Source: Alphaproteobacteria bacterium UBA3612
GTDB lineage: Bacteria > Pseudomonadota > Alphaproteobacteria > Sphingomonadales > Sphingomonadaceae
DNA: 64,000 bases
Direction of reading: 5' to 3'
NCBI GenBank assembly: GCA_002375465.1
Contig: DFLT01000014.1
Coordinates: 124,001-188,000, forward strand
In this document: positions 44,490 through 53,552 of the stretch, piece after piece
Numbering within the stretch: position 1 is the stretch's first letter
Layout: each line of letters begins with the position of its first letter
Translations under genes and position numbers: made by a program
Notes under the pieces: model-generated
Seen by the model: the letters and a program-made list of their open reading frames with translations, nothing else
The model's database searches: none
What the model was told of the DNA's origin: nothing

Positions 44490-45179
44490 ATGGACGTCGA
44501 CGAATTCGAACTTTGGGAAGCCGAAGATGCGGAGGAGTTCTCCTCTTCCGTGGCAGGCGATATCGGCTTCATTATCGACCAGGCTCTTGATGCCAGGCGA
44601 GAGGCGATCATCGCTCTTCCCGCCGAAGATTTTCTGCTGGATGCTTATGCGCGTCTGGCAGAGGGCAAGCGCGACTGGCGCCACGTCATGATCGTTCCGA
44701 CGCATGACGGTATCGTTGCGATTGACGATCCTACTTCGAACGTTGCGACTCTAGCCCGAATTTTCATGCCCAAGGGCGCGCGCGTCCTGCCCCTGTCGGC
44801 GGCCAATGACGATTATAAGCGGGCCGCCGCCGACGCCGATGCGCGCCTGCAGGCGCTGAACTGGCCATTCGATCTCGTCGTTCTGACGATGGACGATGAC
44901 GGTGGCGTGATCGGGCTGAAGCAGGGACCCGACATTGACGAGGCCCTGACTGCAGCAGACGACCGCCGTTGCCTCGGCATGCTCGACGACAGGGGTGCGG
45001 AGGCGATCAGCCTGTCGAAGCGTACGATCACGAACGCACGGACCTTGCTGCTCGCGCTCTCAAGCCCGTTGCAAAAGGCCGAGGCGGAAAATGCGGTCGA
45101 GGGTGATGACGGTATTCTCGCGCGCATTCTGGCGGACGTCGCGGTACCCGTTGACGCACATGTCGTCGCCGCGGAATAA
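44490..45179 (+). CDS. 6-phosphogluconolactonase-like protein with altered active site
   Basis: 229 residues from ATG 44490 (GGGAGG upstream). Fold of the glucosamine-6-P isomerase/6-phosphogluconolactonase family is suggested by IVPTHDGIVAIDDPTSNVATLAR near 70-92 (cf. DERW...SN), FDLVVLTMDDDGGVIGLKQGPD near 132-153 and ISLSKRTITNARTLLLALS near 179. The lactonase loop GPDGHTASLFPG is changed: the His is missing (DDDGGVIGLKQG). It may be catalytically altered or a pseudo-enzyme. No zwf or pgl neighbours. Confidence 0.7.
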   Translation: MDVDEFELWEAEDAEEFSSSVAGDIGFIIDQALDARREAIIALPAEDFLLDAYARLAEGKRDWRHVMIVPTHDGIVAIDDPTSNVATLARIFMPKGARVLPLSAANDDYKRAAADADARLQALNWPFDLVVLTMDDDGGVIGLKQGPDIDEALTAADDRRCLGMLDDRGAEAISLSKRTITNARTLLLALSSPLQKAEAENAVEGDDGILARILADVAVPVDAHVVAAE

Positions 45180-45230
45180 CCGGACTGAAGATCGCCGTGC
45201 TGGCGGGCGGATAAATCCGTTCTAGCGCGT

Positions 45231-47606
45231 TTAACTACGCAAACGCTCCGTGCTTTGCGCCAGGGCAACGTACAGCTTCCCAACATCCGACGATAGCAGC
45301 GCAACGGAAAAGGCATCGCCGTCGCGGTCCGTCATGACCCGCCGCATCATTGCCTCGAAATCGTGGATATAGCGGCGCACGGCATCGCGGAATTCCGCTT
45401 CCTCCTCGAAGTGGCGCGCGATCGACTTCGAATCTGCAACTTCTACCAAACGAGCGGCGCGGCGCGTGAAGACGCTACGGTCACCGGACTGATACTGCTT
45501 CCAGGCGGCCTCGGTGACCTCGGTGGACAGCGCCTTGGTAATGTCGATGGCATTCGAATTCAGCGCTTCGATCAGAAGATTCGCCTGCTGCGACAGGTCG
45601 TTCTTCTGCGCCCGGTCCAGATGCTCATCCGCGTCCTTCACCCGGGCCTCCACCGCCGCAGCCGTCTCCGCAACAGACACGAGCGCGCGCGATAAACGCT
45701 CGGCGGCAGCATTCGCCGCGTCTGCGGAACGCGCGCTGACCGCCTCGATTTCCCCGATCTGCTCCCTCAACGGACCGGACGCACTGTCGCGGACGGCATC
45801 GTCACTCGCCCGCTTCAGCGCTTCGACCGCCTCGTCGACGACGCGTGCCAGCGTCTCCCGGACCGATTCGGAGGCTTGGGCGGCAACCTCCCGCACGCGG
45901 CCAAGCGCATCGATCAGTTGGCTTGCAGATCCCAGCGCCGTGCCTTCCGCCAATTGCTGCGTCTCGGTCAGGGACACGTGCGCCTGCCGTAAATTGTCGT
46001 TCAATTCGTCCGTGGTTTGCGCCAAAGATAGCCGCGCAGTCTCAATCGCGGCGACCGATTCGCCGATTTCCGCGCGAGTGGTTGCCACTGGCGAAGAAAG
46101 GGCCGCGGCGGCGTCGGACAGCCGGTCGAAATCGGCCTGCAGTTCGGCAACGCCCGTACGCATCCGCTCTACCTCTGCAGCGCTGCCACTGGTGACTTCC
46201 GGCAAACGAGCATTCATCAGCCCGATAACCTCTTCAATCTCGCTCCGTGCCGTGCTGATTGATTCGGACAGATTGTCGGCAAGCGCCCCATGTCGTGCCA
46301 ACGGCGCGCCCGCTGCCTCTGCCTCGCCTTGCAGCCATATCAGCCGCCCCTCCAGCGTCTCGATCAGTCCATCGAGCGCCAGGCGCGTATTTTTCAGGCG
46401 ATTGTCGAGACCAGCAAAACCGCCACTGGCGCGCTCGAAAAGGGCGGCACTGCGTTCGTCCTGTTCGACAAATCCCGTGGCGAGCGCCTGCGATCTTTCG
46501 ACAAGAATATTAAGGCGTTCTTCTATGCTTTCGACCGCACTGCGCCCGGTCTCGTCCAGCGAAATATTGGCCCGCTCTATCGCGGCATTCAGAACGTCTG
46601 TCTGCGCGCCGACGCCGCTTCGCATCTCTTCCAACGCAGAGGCGGTACGTTCAAGCGCCCGGTCTATACGCTCATGAAGCTCGTTTCCTCGCTCCTGCAT
46701 TTGCGCTTCCACATCCCGCGCCGTGGCATCGATATGCGCTAGCAGGGTATCCGCCTCCCGCGCGCGGCGCAGCGCCGTGGACGACAATTCATTATCCTGC
46801 TGGTCTATCTGCTGAAAACGAGCCGTCAGTTCGTCGATGCGCAGCGTCGCGGCCTCGGCATGCCCGGAAAGCGCGTCGCCAATGCTGGTCGTCCGTTCAG
46901 TCAGTTCAGGCAGAATTTCACCGAGCGAGGCAATTCGTGCATGCGTCTGATCCGCCCTTTCAGCCAGTTGCGCGATCAGGATCTCGATCTGCTCGCGATC
47001 CGCCGCCATGGTGGACGACGCGGCCTCCGTCGTTTCCGCCGCGCGGTTCGTCACACGCTCCAGGTCCGCACCTATCTGACCAAGCCCAGACCCCAGATCA
47101 TCCATCCGTGCAGCGACGGCGGCAATCAGCCCGTCGACGCCTTCGACCTGGCGTCGCACCATTGTGGCGCTTTCTTCGAAACGTGCCTCTGCGGCCTCTA
47201 TGCGCGCCAGTGTTTCGGGGCCGCGCCGCGGATCGAACCGCGACATGAAATAGGCCATCATCCATAACATCGTCAGCGGTGCAAAGGTGCCCGCGGATAT
47301 CGCTGCCCACTCGGTCAGCGGAACGTCGGCAGGGTCAAGGTCTTGTTGGATTAGCCAGATCAGCGCAGCCGCAGCGGCAAGCCAGATGATCGAGAGAATC
47401 GCCGCGATCCAGATGATCCGCGGCGTCCGCGCGGGTGCCGGGTCCTCATCGTCATGGTACCAGGCGGTGGCGGCATCCATGGGTGGGGCAGCGTCCATGG
47501 GCGGCTGAGTGACCGGGGCCGTCGAGGCCTCTTGATTGTCTAAGGGCTGCGTGGCGATGGCCCGGGGCTCCGTCTCGGTTAACAGGTATCCGCGTTGTAG
47601 CAGCAC
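45231..47606 (-). CDS. Large two-TM coiled-coil protein, unknown function
   Basis: 791 residues from a GTG start (start uncertain). Cytoplasmic Pro/Asp-rich N-terminus (1-60), two membrane helices (about 64-88 and 97-122), then about 650 residues that are almost entirely Ala/Glu/Arg/Leu helical repeats predicted to form coiled coil, and a last charged segment with RRYIHDFEAMMRRVMTDRDGDAF. The helical part superficially resembles chemoreceptor signalling regions, but no methyl-accepting hairpin tip is visible. Comparable membrane coiled-coil proteins occur in sphingomonads without assigned role. Divergent from the Hpt gene. Confidence 0.75.
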   Translation of the reverse strand: MLLQRGYLLTETEPRAIATQPLDNQEASTAPVTQPPMDAAPPMDAATAWYHDDEDPAPARTPRIIWIAAILSIIWLAAAAALIWLIQQDLDPADVPLTEWAAISAGTFAPLTMLWMMAYFMSRFDPRRGPETLARIEAAEARFEESATMVRRQVEGVDGLIAAVAARMDDLGSGLGQIGADLERVTNRAAETTEAASSTMAADREQIEILIAQLAERADQTHARIASLGEILPELTERTTSIGDALSGHAEAATLRIDELTARFQQIDQQDNELSSTALRRAREADTLLAHIDATARDVEAQMQERGNELHERIDRALERTASALEEMRSGVGAQTDVLNAAIERANISLDETGRSAVESIEERLNILVERSQALATGFVEQDERSAALFERASGGFAGLDNRLKNTRLALDGLIETLEGRLIWLQGEAEAAGAPLARHGALADNLSESISTARSEIEEVIGLMNARLPEVTSGSAAEVERMRTGVAELQADFDRLSDAAAALSSPVATTRAEIGESVAAIETARLSLAQTTDELNDNLRQAHVSLTETQQLAEGTALGSASQLIDALGRVREVAAQASESVRETLARVVDEAVEALKRASDDAVRDSASGPLREQIGEIEAVSARSADAANAAAERLSRALVSVAETAAAVEARVKDADEHLDRAQKNDLSQQANLLIEALNSNAIDITKALSTEVTEAAWKQYQSGDRSVFTRRAARLVEVADSKSIARHFEEEAEFRDAVRRYIHDFEAMMRRVMTDRDGDAFSVALLSSDVGKLYVALAQSTERLRS

Positions 47607-47681
47607 ACCCCCGCGCTGGACAGTCGCCTATTGGGTCTGCGTGCATCCTCGCTTAACCTTCAGGTGATTAGGAGGGCAGTC

Positions 47682-47966
47682 ATGGTTTCCAGCGCTCTTT
47701 ACGATATTACCGGGGGTGACCCTGTCCAAATGCAGGCGCTGATCCGGGAGTTCCGGCTCGCCATCTTGCGCTCGATTGATGATATGAAGGCGACGGCCAC
47801 GGAGCGGGAGTGGCGGGATTGCGCCCATCGGTTGAAGGGCGGCGCACTCGCAATCGGAGCGGATCACCTTGCCGCCATTGCCGCCGATGCGGAAAGCGGC
47901 GCGATACCTCGTGCAGACTGCATGAAGTTGATCGACGAGGCCTTCGCCGCCGAATTTCCGGAGTAA
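47682..47966 (+). CDS. Stand-alone Hpt-domain phosphotransfer protein
   Basis: 94 residues. The phospho-accepting His49 lies in DCAHRLKGGALAIGADHLA, the canonical HRLKGG motif. A perfect AGGAGG precedes the ATG. Such a free Hpt protein relays phosphate between a hybrid kinase and a response regulator; no partner kinase with His is adjacent. The next gene follows 62 bases later. Confidence 0.88.
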   Translation: MVSSALYDITGGDPVQMQALIREFRLAILRSIDDMKATATEREWRDCAHRLKGGALAIGADHLAAIAADAESGAIPRADCMKLIDEAFAAEFPE

Positions 47967-48028
47967 GGGGGTTCCGGCACAGGCCCGCCCTGTGCTTGAG
48001 GAGCCGAACCTTCCTGGAGATCTGTTTT

Positions 48029-49183
48029 TTGCGCCTCGCCATCCTTTCCGCACGCGCCACGGACGCTCACGGTGGCTGTCTCGCGGAGCGGGAGATTCTC
48101 GGCACCACTCTTCTTGAGCGGCAAGCAGCGCTGTGTCGTGATCTGGGCGCGGAAAAATTCATCATCTTCGTCGACCGGATGCCGCCAGGGATTGCCGCAG
48201 CCCTCGAATGCCTGAGGGGGGAAGCGTCTGTCACCGTGCTGCGGGATTCGCGCGACATCGCCGCGCATCTGGATGATGTCGATGCCGCGATTCTTGTTCG
48301 TGACGGCGTACTTTTCTCGGATGCTATCCAGGCACGACTGCCGCCTAGGCAAACCGAAGGTGTTTTCATCGCCAGTTATGAACGGTCGCCGGATGCCGGG
48401 CCCAGCGACCAGTTGATTGGCGACGGGATGCTGAGCGCAGGCCTCGCCGTCTACGCGCATGAGAACGTTAGCGATGCGTTGAAAGAGGTCGCCGATTGGG
48501 ACATCGAGCTTGCCATGCCGCGGGCGATGCAGGCGCGCAGCGCACCGCATTTCATTCCTCTCGACCCGGCAACCGAAAGACACGAGGTCGCGAACAACGC
48601 TGCGGCGGAACGCTGGCTCATCCAGCAGCTTCCCGGTCGCCACACTGCGCGCGCGCTCCGGCCTATTCTAAGAGGTCTGACGGCTCTGCGTGTGGAGCCG
48701 GGCTGGTTTGCAATGGCTGTCATCGCTTGTGGGATTCTCGCGATACCCGCTTTCCTGTTTGCCTTGCCCAAGGCAGGATTTGTGCTGGCGCTGCTGTCCG
48801 CGCTCACATCGCCGCTCGCGCTGCCCCTCGGCCGGATAACGCACCACGGCCTAGTGAGCAGCCGACTGGCCCGAATCAGGGCCGGGCATCTCGAATTCGG
48901 CTGGCTGGCTGCGTTGGCGTGGCCATTCCCCAATGTTGTCGCGCTCGCCGGAGGATTGTGCATGCTGATCGTTCTTGACCGGCGGGAGCGCGTCCTCGCC
49001 TCTGGCCAGGCGGGCGGAGGATGGCCAAAAGGTGCGGGTGTCCTCGTCCGCACGGCGTTGGCCGCCTTGATCTGGCTGTTGTCGGGGGACGTCGTCTTCG
49101 CTCTTGCCGGGGGCTGCGCGATCACGCTCGGCAGCATTTTCTGGCGGCAGGGGGCACGGATGAAGGGTTGCAGCGCACCGTAA
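48029..49183 (+). CDS. Degenerate nucleotidyltransferase / CDP-alcohol phosphotransferase-like fusion, probably inactive
   Basis: 384 residues from TTG 48029 (GGAGA nine bases upstream). N-terminal about 200 residues look like a nucleotidyltransferase fold (LAILSARATDAHGG..., GTTLLERQAALCRDLGAEKFIIFVD), but the GxGxR...PK loop and catalytic Asp are lost. The C-terminal membrane part (from about 215; LPGRHTARALRPILRGLTAL, then hydrophobic helices) lines up with CDP-alcohol phosphotransferases, yet where DxxDGxxAR...GxxxD should stand there is SALTSPLALPLGR, without any Asp. The two-domain order matches inositol-phosphate cytidylyltransferase/phosphotransferase fusions. Assignment is by pattern, moderately sure. 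Confidence 0.6.
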   Translation: MRLAILSARATDAHGGCLAEREILGTTLLERQAALCRDLGAEKFIIFVDRMPPGIAAALECLRGEASVTVLRDSRDIAAHLDDVDAAILVRDGVLFSDAIQARLPPRQTEGVFIASYERSPDAGPSDQLIGDGMLSAGLAVYAHENVSDALKEVADWDIELAMPRAMQARSAPHFIPLDPATERHEVANNAAAERWLIQQLPGRHTARALRPILRGLTALRVEPGWFAMAVIACGILAIPAFLFALPKAGFVLALLSALTSPLALPLGRITHHGLVSSRLARIRAGHLEFGWLAALAWPFPNVVALAGGLCMLIVLDRRERVLASGQAGGGWPKGAGVLVRTALAALIWLLSGDVVFALAGGCAITLGSIFWRQGARMKGCSAP

Positions 49184-49244
49184 CCGGGCTAATCGATCAT
49201 CACTGCGCTCCCTGAGGCGAGGCGCGATCTAGCGGGGTTAATAA

Positions 49245-50741
49245 GTGCGAATTAGCGTCAAGATTGCGATGACTTTGTTGCTTTTTGCCGGTGCGCCGCC
49301 GCTGCATGCCGGTCCTTGGCTGCCGGCAGGCGATCGCCAGGTGCGCGAGGATGTAGAGCTTTTGACCGCTGCGGGATTTATCCAAGGCCCCCTCGGTAGC
49401 TGGCCGCTGCCGTGGATGCAGGTGGCACCAGGACTGGCGCTTGCAAGGCAAGGTGCGCCGGCACCGCATATACTTGCCGCCGTGCGCCGGCTTGAGAGGC
49501 TATCCGCTCGTGACCTGCAATCCACCAGGGTAGAGGCCCGGGTGCAGGCTACAACAGATCCCGATCTGCTGCGCGACTTTGAGGACACAGCGCGCGAGAC
49601 GGTAGATGCCGGCTTTCGCTATGAATTCGACAGTGGTCGGCTGACGCTATCATTGGGTGGCGGCTATCGGGACGGTCAGGATGGCAGGGACTTCCATGCC
49701 GAAAACAGCTATGCCGCTTATGCCGCCGGAAACTGGGCACTTTATGCCGGCTATGTGCAGCATTGGTGGGGGCCGGGGCAGGATAGTGCCCTGCTGTTCT
49801 CAAACAATGCGCGGCCCATACCGCAAATCGGCATAAAGCGGCTGCAGCCGACGCCTATCGACTTGCCGGTCTTGCGCTGGCTTGGCCCCTTTAAGTTCGA
49901 CGCCTTCGCCGGAATACTGACCGAAAAGCGCGAATCGACCCGCTATGACAATCCCGCGGTCGTAGGTTTTCGCGCATCCTTCGAACCCGCCGATGGTTTC
50001 GAAATTGGGCTGAATCGCGCGCTGCAGCTTTGCGGGCGTAATCGCCCCTGCGGTGCCGGCACGGTCTTCGATGCCCTGTTCCCCTTTGGCGACGCGGAAA
50101 ACACGGGCACGTTAGACGAGCCCGGCAACCAGTTGGGGGGCTTCGACCTGACCTATAGGTTCATGGCGGGCAATGTTGCGGCCAGCACCTACATGGAATG
50201 GGAAGCAGAGGATGAGGCAGGCATATTCCTGCTGGATCGCTTCGTGCGCATGTACGGCGCAACGGCAGCCGGCGCGCTCGGCGAACAAGGAGCCAGCTGG
50301 ACCGCAAATGTCGAATATACCAACACCCTCGCCAAGGGCTATTTCGACGCAAACTCGTTCCTCGATCCAATTACTTTCGTTGGAATCGCATATAATAATG
50401 GCATTTACCGAGAGGGGTTCACCTATCGCGATGATGTCCTTGGTGCCAGCATTGGCGGTGACAGCGAACTGATCACTCTGCGGGGCTCAATCACCGATAC
50501 CAGCAACAGGCGCTATTATGCGGCATATCGGCGGGCCGAACTCAATAGCCCGGATCGGATCGGAAACATGGCGCTGTCGCGCAATCGGGAGCGGGTAAAC
50601 ATGCTGACGGCGGGCGCCGTTATCCCAACCTCCTTCGGTGATCTCAGCGGAGAGCTTCGTCTGCAGGACGACCGCCCGAACACGCCCGACCGGTCGTCCG
50701 CCCGCATATCGGCAGAGATCGGCTGGCGAACGCGGTTCTAG
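49245..50741 (+). CDS. wzi: Wzi-like capsule assembly outer membrane protein
   Basis: 498 residues. Signal peptide about 1-23 (GTG start, GGGG seven bases upstream; ATG 49269 possible). After an N-terminal helical/plug part, beta-barrel strands dominate (GYVQHWWGPGQDSALLFSNNARP, GGFDLTYRFMAGNVAASTYMEWE, and others), and the C-terminus ends in aromatic RTRF. Wzi binds capsular polysaccharide at the outer surface. Its co-orientation with the degenerate fusion upstream and sugar-type enzymes downstream points to a surface glycan locus. Confidence 0.85.
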   Translation: MRISVKIAMTLLLFAGAPPLHAGPWLPAGDRQVREDVELLTAAGFIQGPLGSWPLPWMQVAPGLALARQGAPAPHILAAVRRLERLSARDLQSTRVEARVQATTDPDLLRDFEDTARETVDAGFRYEFDSGRLTLSLGGGYRDGQDGRDFHAENSYAAYAAGNWALYAGYVQHWWGPGQDSALLFSNNARPIPQIGIKRLQPTPIDLPVLRWLGPFKFDAFAGILTEKRESTRYDNPAVVGFRASFEPADGFEIGLNRALQLCGRNRPCGAGTVFDALFPFGDAENTGTLDEPGNQLGGFDLTYRFMAGNVAASTYMEWEAEDEAGIFLLDRFVRMYGATAAGALGEQGASWTANVEYTNTLAKGYFDANSFLDPITFVGIAYNNGIYREGFTYRDDVLGASIGGDSELITLRGSITDTSNRRYYAAYRRAELNSPDRIGNMALSRNRERVNMLTAGAVIPTSFGDLSGELRLQDDRPNTPDRSSARISAEIGWRTRF

Positions 50742-50888
50742 CTTCTTTCGAACGAAGTCGTTTTCCACCAGAAACAAAAACGCCTTGAAGTTGAGGCAAA
50801 TTTAAGATTTTGGAAGCACTGCGCAGCTAAGGTCGTCGGACCGGTGGGGATTTTCGATCCACGGCCAGATTAAGGGCAGGCGAGTCGA

Positions 50889-51932
50889 GTGAAGAAAACG
50901 GCAGGCTGGGGGATCGATGCGCGGTTGGCGCATCTGGCTGCAGCGCCCTCACGCGCTGCGCGGCCCTCCCGTCAGCATGTAGATGCGTTATTCGATCCCG
51001 TGCTGCCATTGCTCAGTGACGAGCAGCGTTCCTTGGCCCTTTTCGCCTTTTCCAGCGTTTTGCGCGGTTTGGTGGATGATCTCGCAGCGTCGGCGGTTCG
51101 GCCCGATCTCGATCTCGAACCGGTCATCGCCGCGCTCGAAGCGGATCGTACCCTGCGCAAGCCGGAGGTGGCCTCAGCAGTAATTCACCGGGCTGAGGAG
51201 CACAGGCTCGGTCGGCGGCTCAGGGCGGGCGCCTATGGTACTGAACAGGTCGATGCAGCGGATGGGTCTCTCCTCGACGGACTTATCGCGTCGGAAGACG
51301 ATACATTGTCGACACCCGCAATCGCCTATCAGGACATCATGCGTTCACGGCTCAATCGCGAAGGCGCGCCGCAATTGCATGCAGAGGAATTGCCGCCGCC
51401 GTTGGCAAACATCCTGTGTTGGACTGCCGCCGCCGCGCTTGCCCGCAGCGACGAGCCTGCTCGTCTGCCTCTTTGGAGCCTGACAGCGAAACGGCTGAAC
51501 GCCCGCCGGGATGTTTCGGATTCGGCCCAGCACCGCGCCATGCGTCTCGCCGCTCGCCTTCAAGAACGCGGTGAGATTGACGCGCTTTTGCTGCGTCGTC
51601 TTATCGCTGCCGGCGACCCTCTGATGCTAACGGCGGTCGTGGCCGCAAAGGCGAGCATCTCTTTGGGAACTGCGTGGAGCCTGTTATTCCGCGTCCAGAT
51701 CGACGCGACGCTGGCGCTGCTGACCGCGATGAAGCTGCCGCAAACACAGATCGCCGCGATCGCGAGGCAGCTATTCGCAGCAACGGCGAGGGAGGCTGTG
51801 CAGGAAGATGTCGCGGAGGCCGCGATTGCAATCGAGGATCTGTTGTCGAACCGGGGCAGCGAAGATCTGCTTAGCTATTGGCGCATAGACCCCGCCATGC
51901 GGACGGCGATGGACGTTTCAGCTTCGGAATGA
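50889..51932 (+). CDS. DUF2336-like helical protein
   Basis: 347 residues, all helical, no membrane segment or signal. The N-terminal RPSRQHVDALFDPVLPLLSDEQRSLALFAFSSVLRGLVDDL (about 26-66) recalls DUF2336 proteins of alphaproteobacteria, which are uncharacterised; the match is by eye only. GTG start; the weak SD GGCAGG lies upstream. Its stop overlaps the kinase start by four bases (ATGA), so the two are translationally coupled and probably work together. Confidence 0.65.
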   Translation: MKKTAGWGIDARLAHLAAAPSRAARPSRQHVDALFDPVLPLLSDEQRSLALFAFSSVLRGLVDDLAASAVRPDLDLEPVIAALEADRTLRKPEVASAVIHRAEEHRLGRRLRAGAYGTEQVDAADGSLLDGLIASEDDTLSTPAIAYQDIMRSRLNREGAPQLHAEELPPPLANILCWTAAAALARSDEPARLPLWSLTAKRLNARRDVSDSAQHRAMRLAARLQERGEIDALLLRRLIAAGDPLMLTAVVAAKASISLGTAWSLLFRVQIDATLALLTAMKLPQTQIAAIARQLFAATAREAVQEDVAEAAIAIEDLLSNRGSEDLLSYWRIDPAMRTAMDVSASE

Positions 51933-52723
51933 TATTCCCTTTCGTGCGCCAGTCGGTTACGGCTACGCAACGATGGACCCATTTCATGCTTGTTGATGTC
52001 ACGCCGGTATCGGCCGATGACCTGCTGCACGTGTTCGGGCATGATACCATGTTGGTTCGCCCCCCGCGCAAGACGCGGCAGGCGGCGCGTCAGACATTGG
52101 GAGAGCGTCTGTCCTCGCCCTTATCCGCAATGCTGGGCCAGGCCCGCCTGATTCGCGATCACGGCACCTACGATGCTTTTGCCGCCGACATAATACACGC
52201 GTGCGAACATCTTGGCCGCGTGCTCGTCGATCTCGACCAACAAGAAGAAACGGAAATTCACGCCGCGCGGGGAGATGTTCGGCGCATCGTCAGGGAAGTC
52301 TGGGCCATGTTCCTGCCCGCCGCCGATGCCGCTGGTGTGACCTTGCTGCTGCAGGGCGGTGAGGGCCCGGCAATCGTCGCACGTACAGGGCGAAAAAGGC
52401 TCAGGCAGATCCTCATAAATCTTCTGTCCAACGCCATCAAATTCAGCGAGCATGGCGGAGCGGTCGAGGTGGCGCTGCAGGCCGGCGATCCGGTCTACAT
52501 CCGGGTCAGCGATTCCGGACCTGGGATCCCGCCTGCGGATCGTGAAAGAATTTTTTCCCGATTCGAGCGACTGCAGAGTGAGATTGAAGGGAAGGGACTA
52601 GGGCTGGCGATCGCGCGAGCTCATGCGACCGAGCTTGGGGGGCGGCTTTATGTGGAGGACCCTGCCGCAGATGGGCCCTGCAATGGTGCCGTGTTCGTTC
52701 TCGAATTGCCCTTAGAGGGCTGA
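51929..52723 (+). CDS. Histidine kinase-like protein with Glu in place of the phospho-His
   Basis: 264 residues from ATG 51929, which overlaps the preceding stop. No PAS or membrane domain; the N-terminal 45 residues are unassigned. The ATP-binding domain is intact: N box LINLLSNAIKF (161-172), G1 DSGPGIP (195-201), G2 GKGLGLAIA (221-229). In the dimerisation helix, where HELRTPL is expected, GERLSSPLSAMLG stands, so the position of His is Glu59. It therefore cannot autophosphorylate at the canonical site, though ATP binding is likely. Partner: the coupled DUF2336-like protein. Confidence 0.8.
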   Translation: MIFPFVRQSVTATQRWTHFMLVDVTPVSADDLLHVFGHDTMLVRPPRKTRQAARQTLGERLSSPLSAMLGQARLIRDHGTYDAFAADIIHACEHLGRVLVDLDQQEETEIHAARGDVRRIVREVWAMFLPAADAAGVTLLLQGGEGPAIVARTGRKRLRQILINLLSNAIKFSEHGGAVEVALQAGDPVYIRVSDSGPGIPPADRERIFSRFERLQSEIEGKGLGLAIARAHATELGGRLYVEDPAADGPCNGAVFVLELPLEG

Positions 52724-52754
52724 CACTCTTCACCGGGACGGATAGGCCGCTCCT

Positions 52755-53552
52755 GTGAAGAAAAATGACAATCTGGTGACGGCCCTGCTTCTTGCCGGCG
52801 CCCGTCCGGCGCATGCCGAACGCGGTCTGGGGCGGGGAAATGTTCCGAAGCCACTCATTGAGATTGGCGGACGTTCCATGTTGCGCCGTGTCGTCGATGC
52901 CTTACTGCAGGCGCCCTCGATTGGGACCACACGTATAATCTCCCAACGCGCAGACGAGATGGTCGAAAAGGCAGGCTTGGGTGCCTTGGACGTCGAGGCG
53001 AAAGTCAGTGGCAACTCGGTCAGTGCCGCCGTGCGCGCAGAGCTGGACGGCTGCTGGCCGTATCTCGTGACGACGGCGGATCACGCGCTTCTGACGCCGG
53101 CGCTGCTGGAAACATTTTTGGCCGCGGCGAGAGCCAGCAATGCCGACGTCTGCTTTGCCGTTGTCGAGCGCACGACGCTGATGGCGCGGTTTCCTGAATC
53201 GAAGAGAACCTGGTTGAAATTTCGGGGTGGCGCCTATTCCGGTGCCAACCTCTTCTTTCTTGCACATCCCAGCGCCGCAGCCGCTGTAGACCTGTGGCAA
53301 TCCGTGGAGCAGGACAGAAAGGCCAGCCGCGCAATTGTCGCTGCTTTTGGCCCGCTCCTTCTGCTAGGGGTCGTAATGCGGCTGCTTTCGCTGCAGCAGG
53401 CGCTCCGCTTTGCCGGCAGGCGATTAGGGTGCACGGTGGAGGCCGTTATCCTGGATGAAGCGGAGGCCGCTATCGACGTGGATACTGAATCCGACCTGCT
53501 GCAGGTTACATCTATTCTGAAGCAACGTGAGGAACCGAGCGTACGTGATTGA
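52755..53552 (+). CDS. MobA-like NTP transferase domain protein
   Basis: 265 residues. The nucleotidyltransferase N-terminus is present, somewhat expanded: ALLLAGARPAHAE near 10-22, then NVPKPLIEIGGRSML near 29-43 with the conserved PKPL Lys; TTADHALLTP near 97-106 carries the metal Asp. C-terminal VDVDTESDLL is the second typical acidic motif. Likely transfers a nucleotide from CTP or GTP to a phosphorylated sugar or alcohol; substrate unknown. GTG start. Overlaps the next gene by eight bases. Confidence 0.8.
   Translation: MKKNDNLVTALLLAGARPAHAERGLGRGNVPKPLIEIGGRSMLRRVVDALLQAPSIGTTRIISQRADEMVEKAGLGALDVEAKVSGNSVSAAVRAELDGCWPYLVTTADHALLTPALLETFLAAARASNADVCFAVVERTTLMARFPESKRTWLKFRGGAYSGANLFFLAHPSAAAAVDLWQSVEQDRKASRAIVAAFGPLLLLGVVMRLLSLQQALRFAGRRLGCTVEAVILDEAEAAIDVDTESDLLQVTSILKQREEPSVRD

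Noticed and set aside
45514..46677. 387-codon forward frame rich in Ser/Ala
   Set aside because: Mirror of the Ala/Glu coiled-coil gene on the other strand; low complexity.
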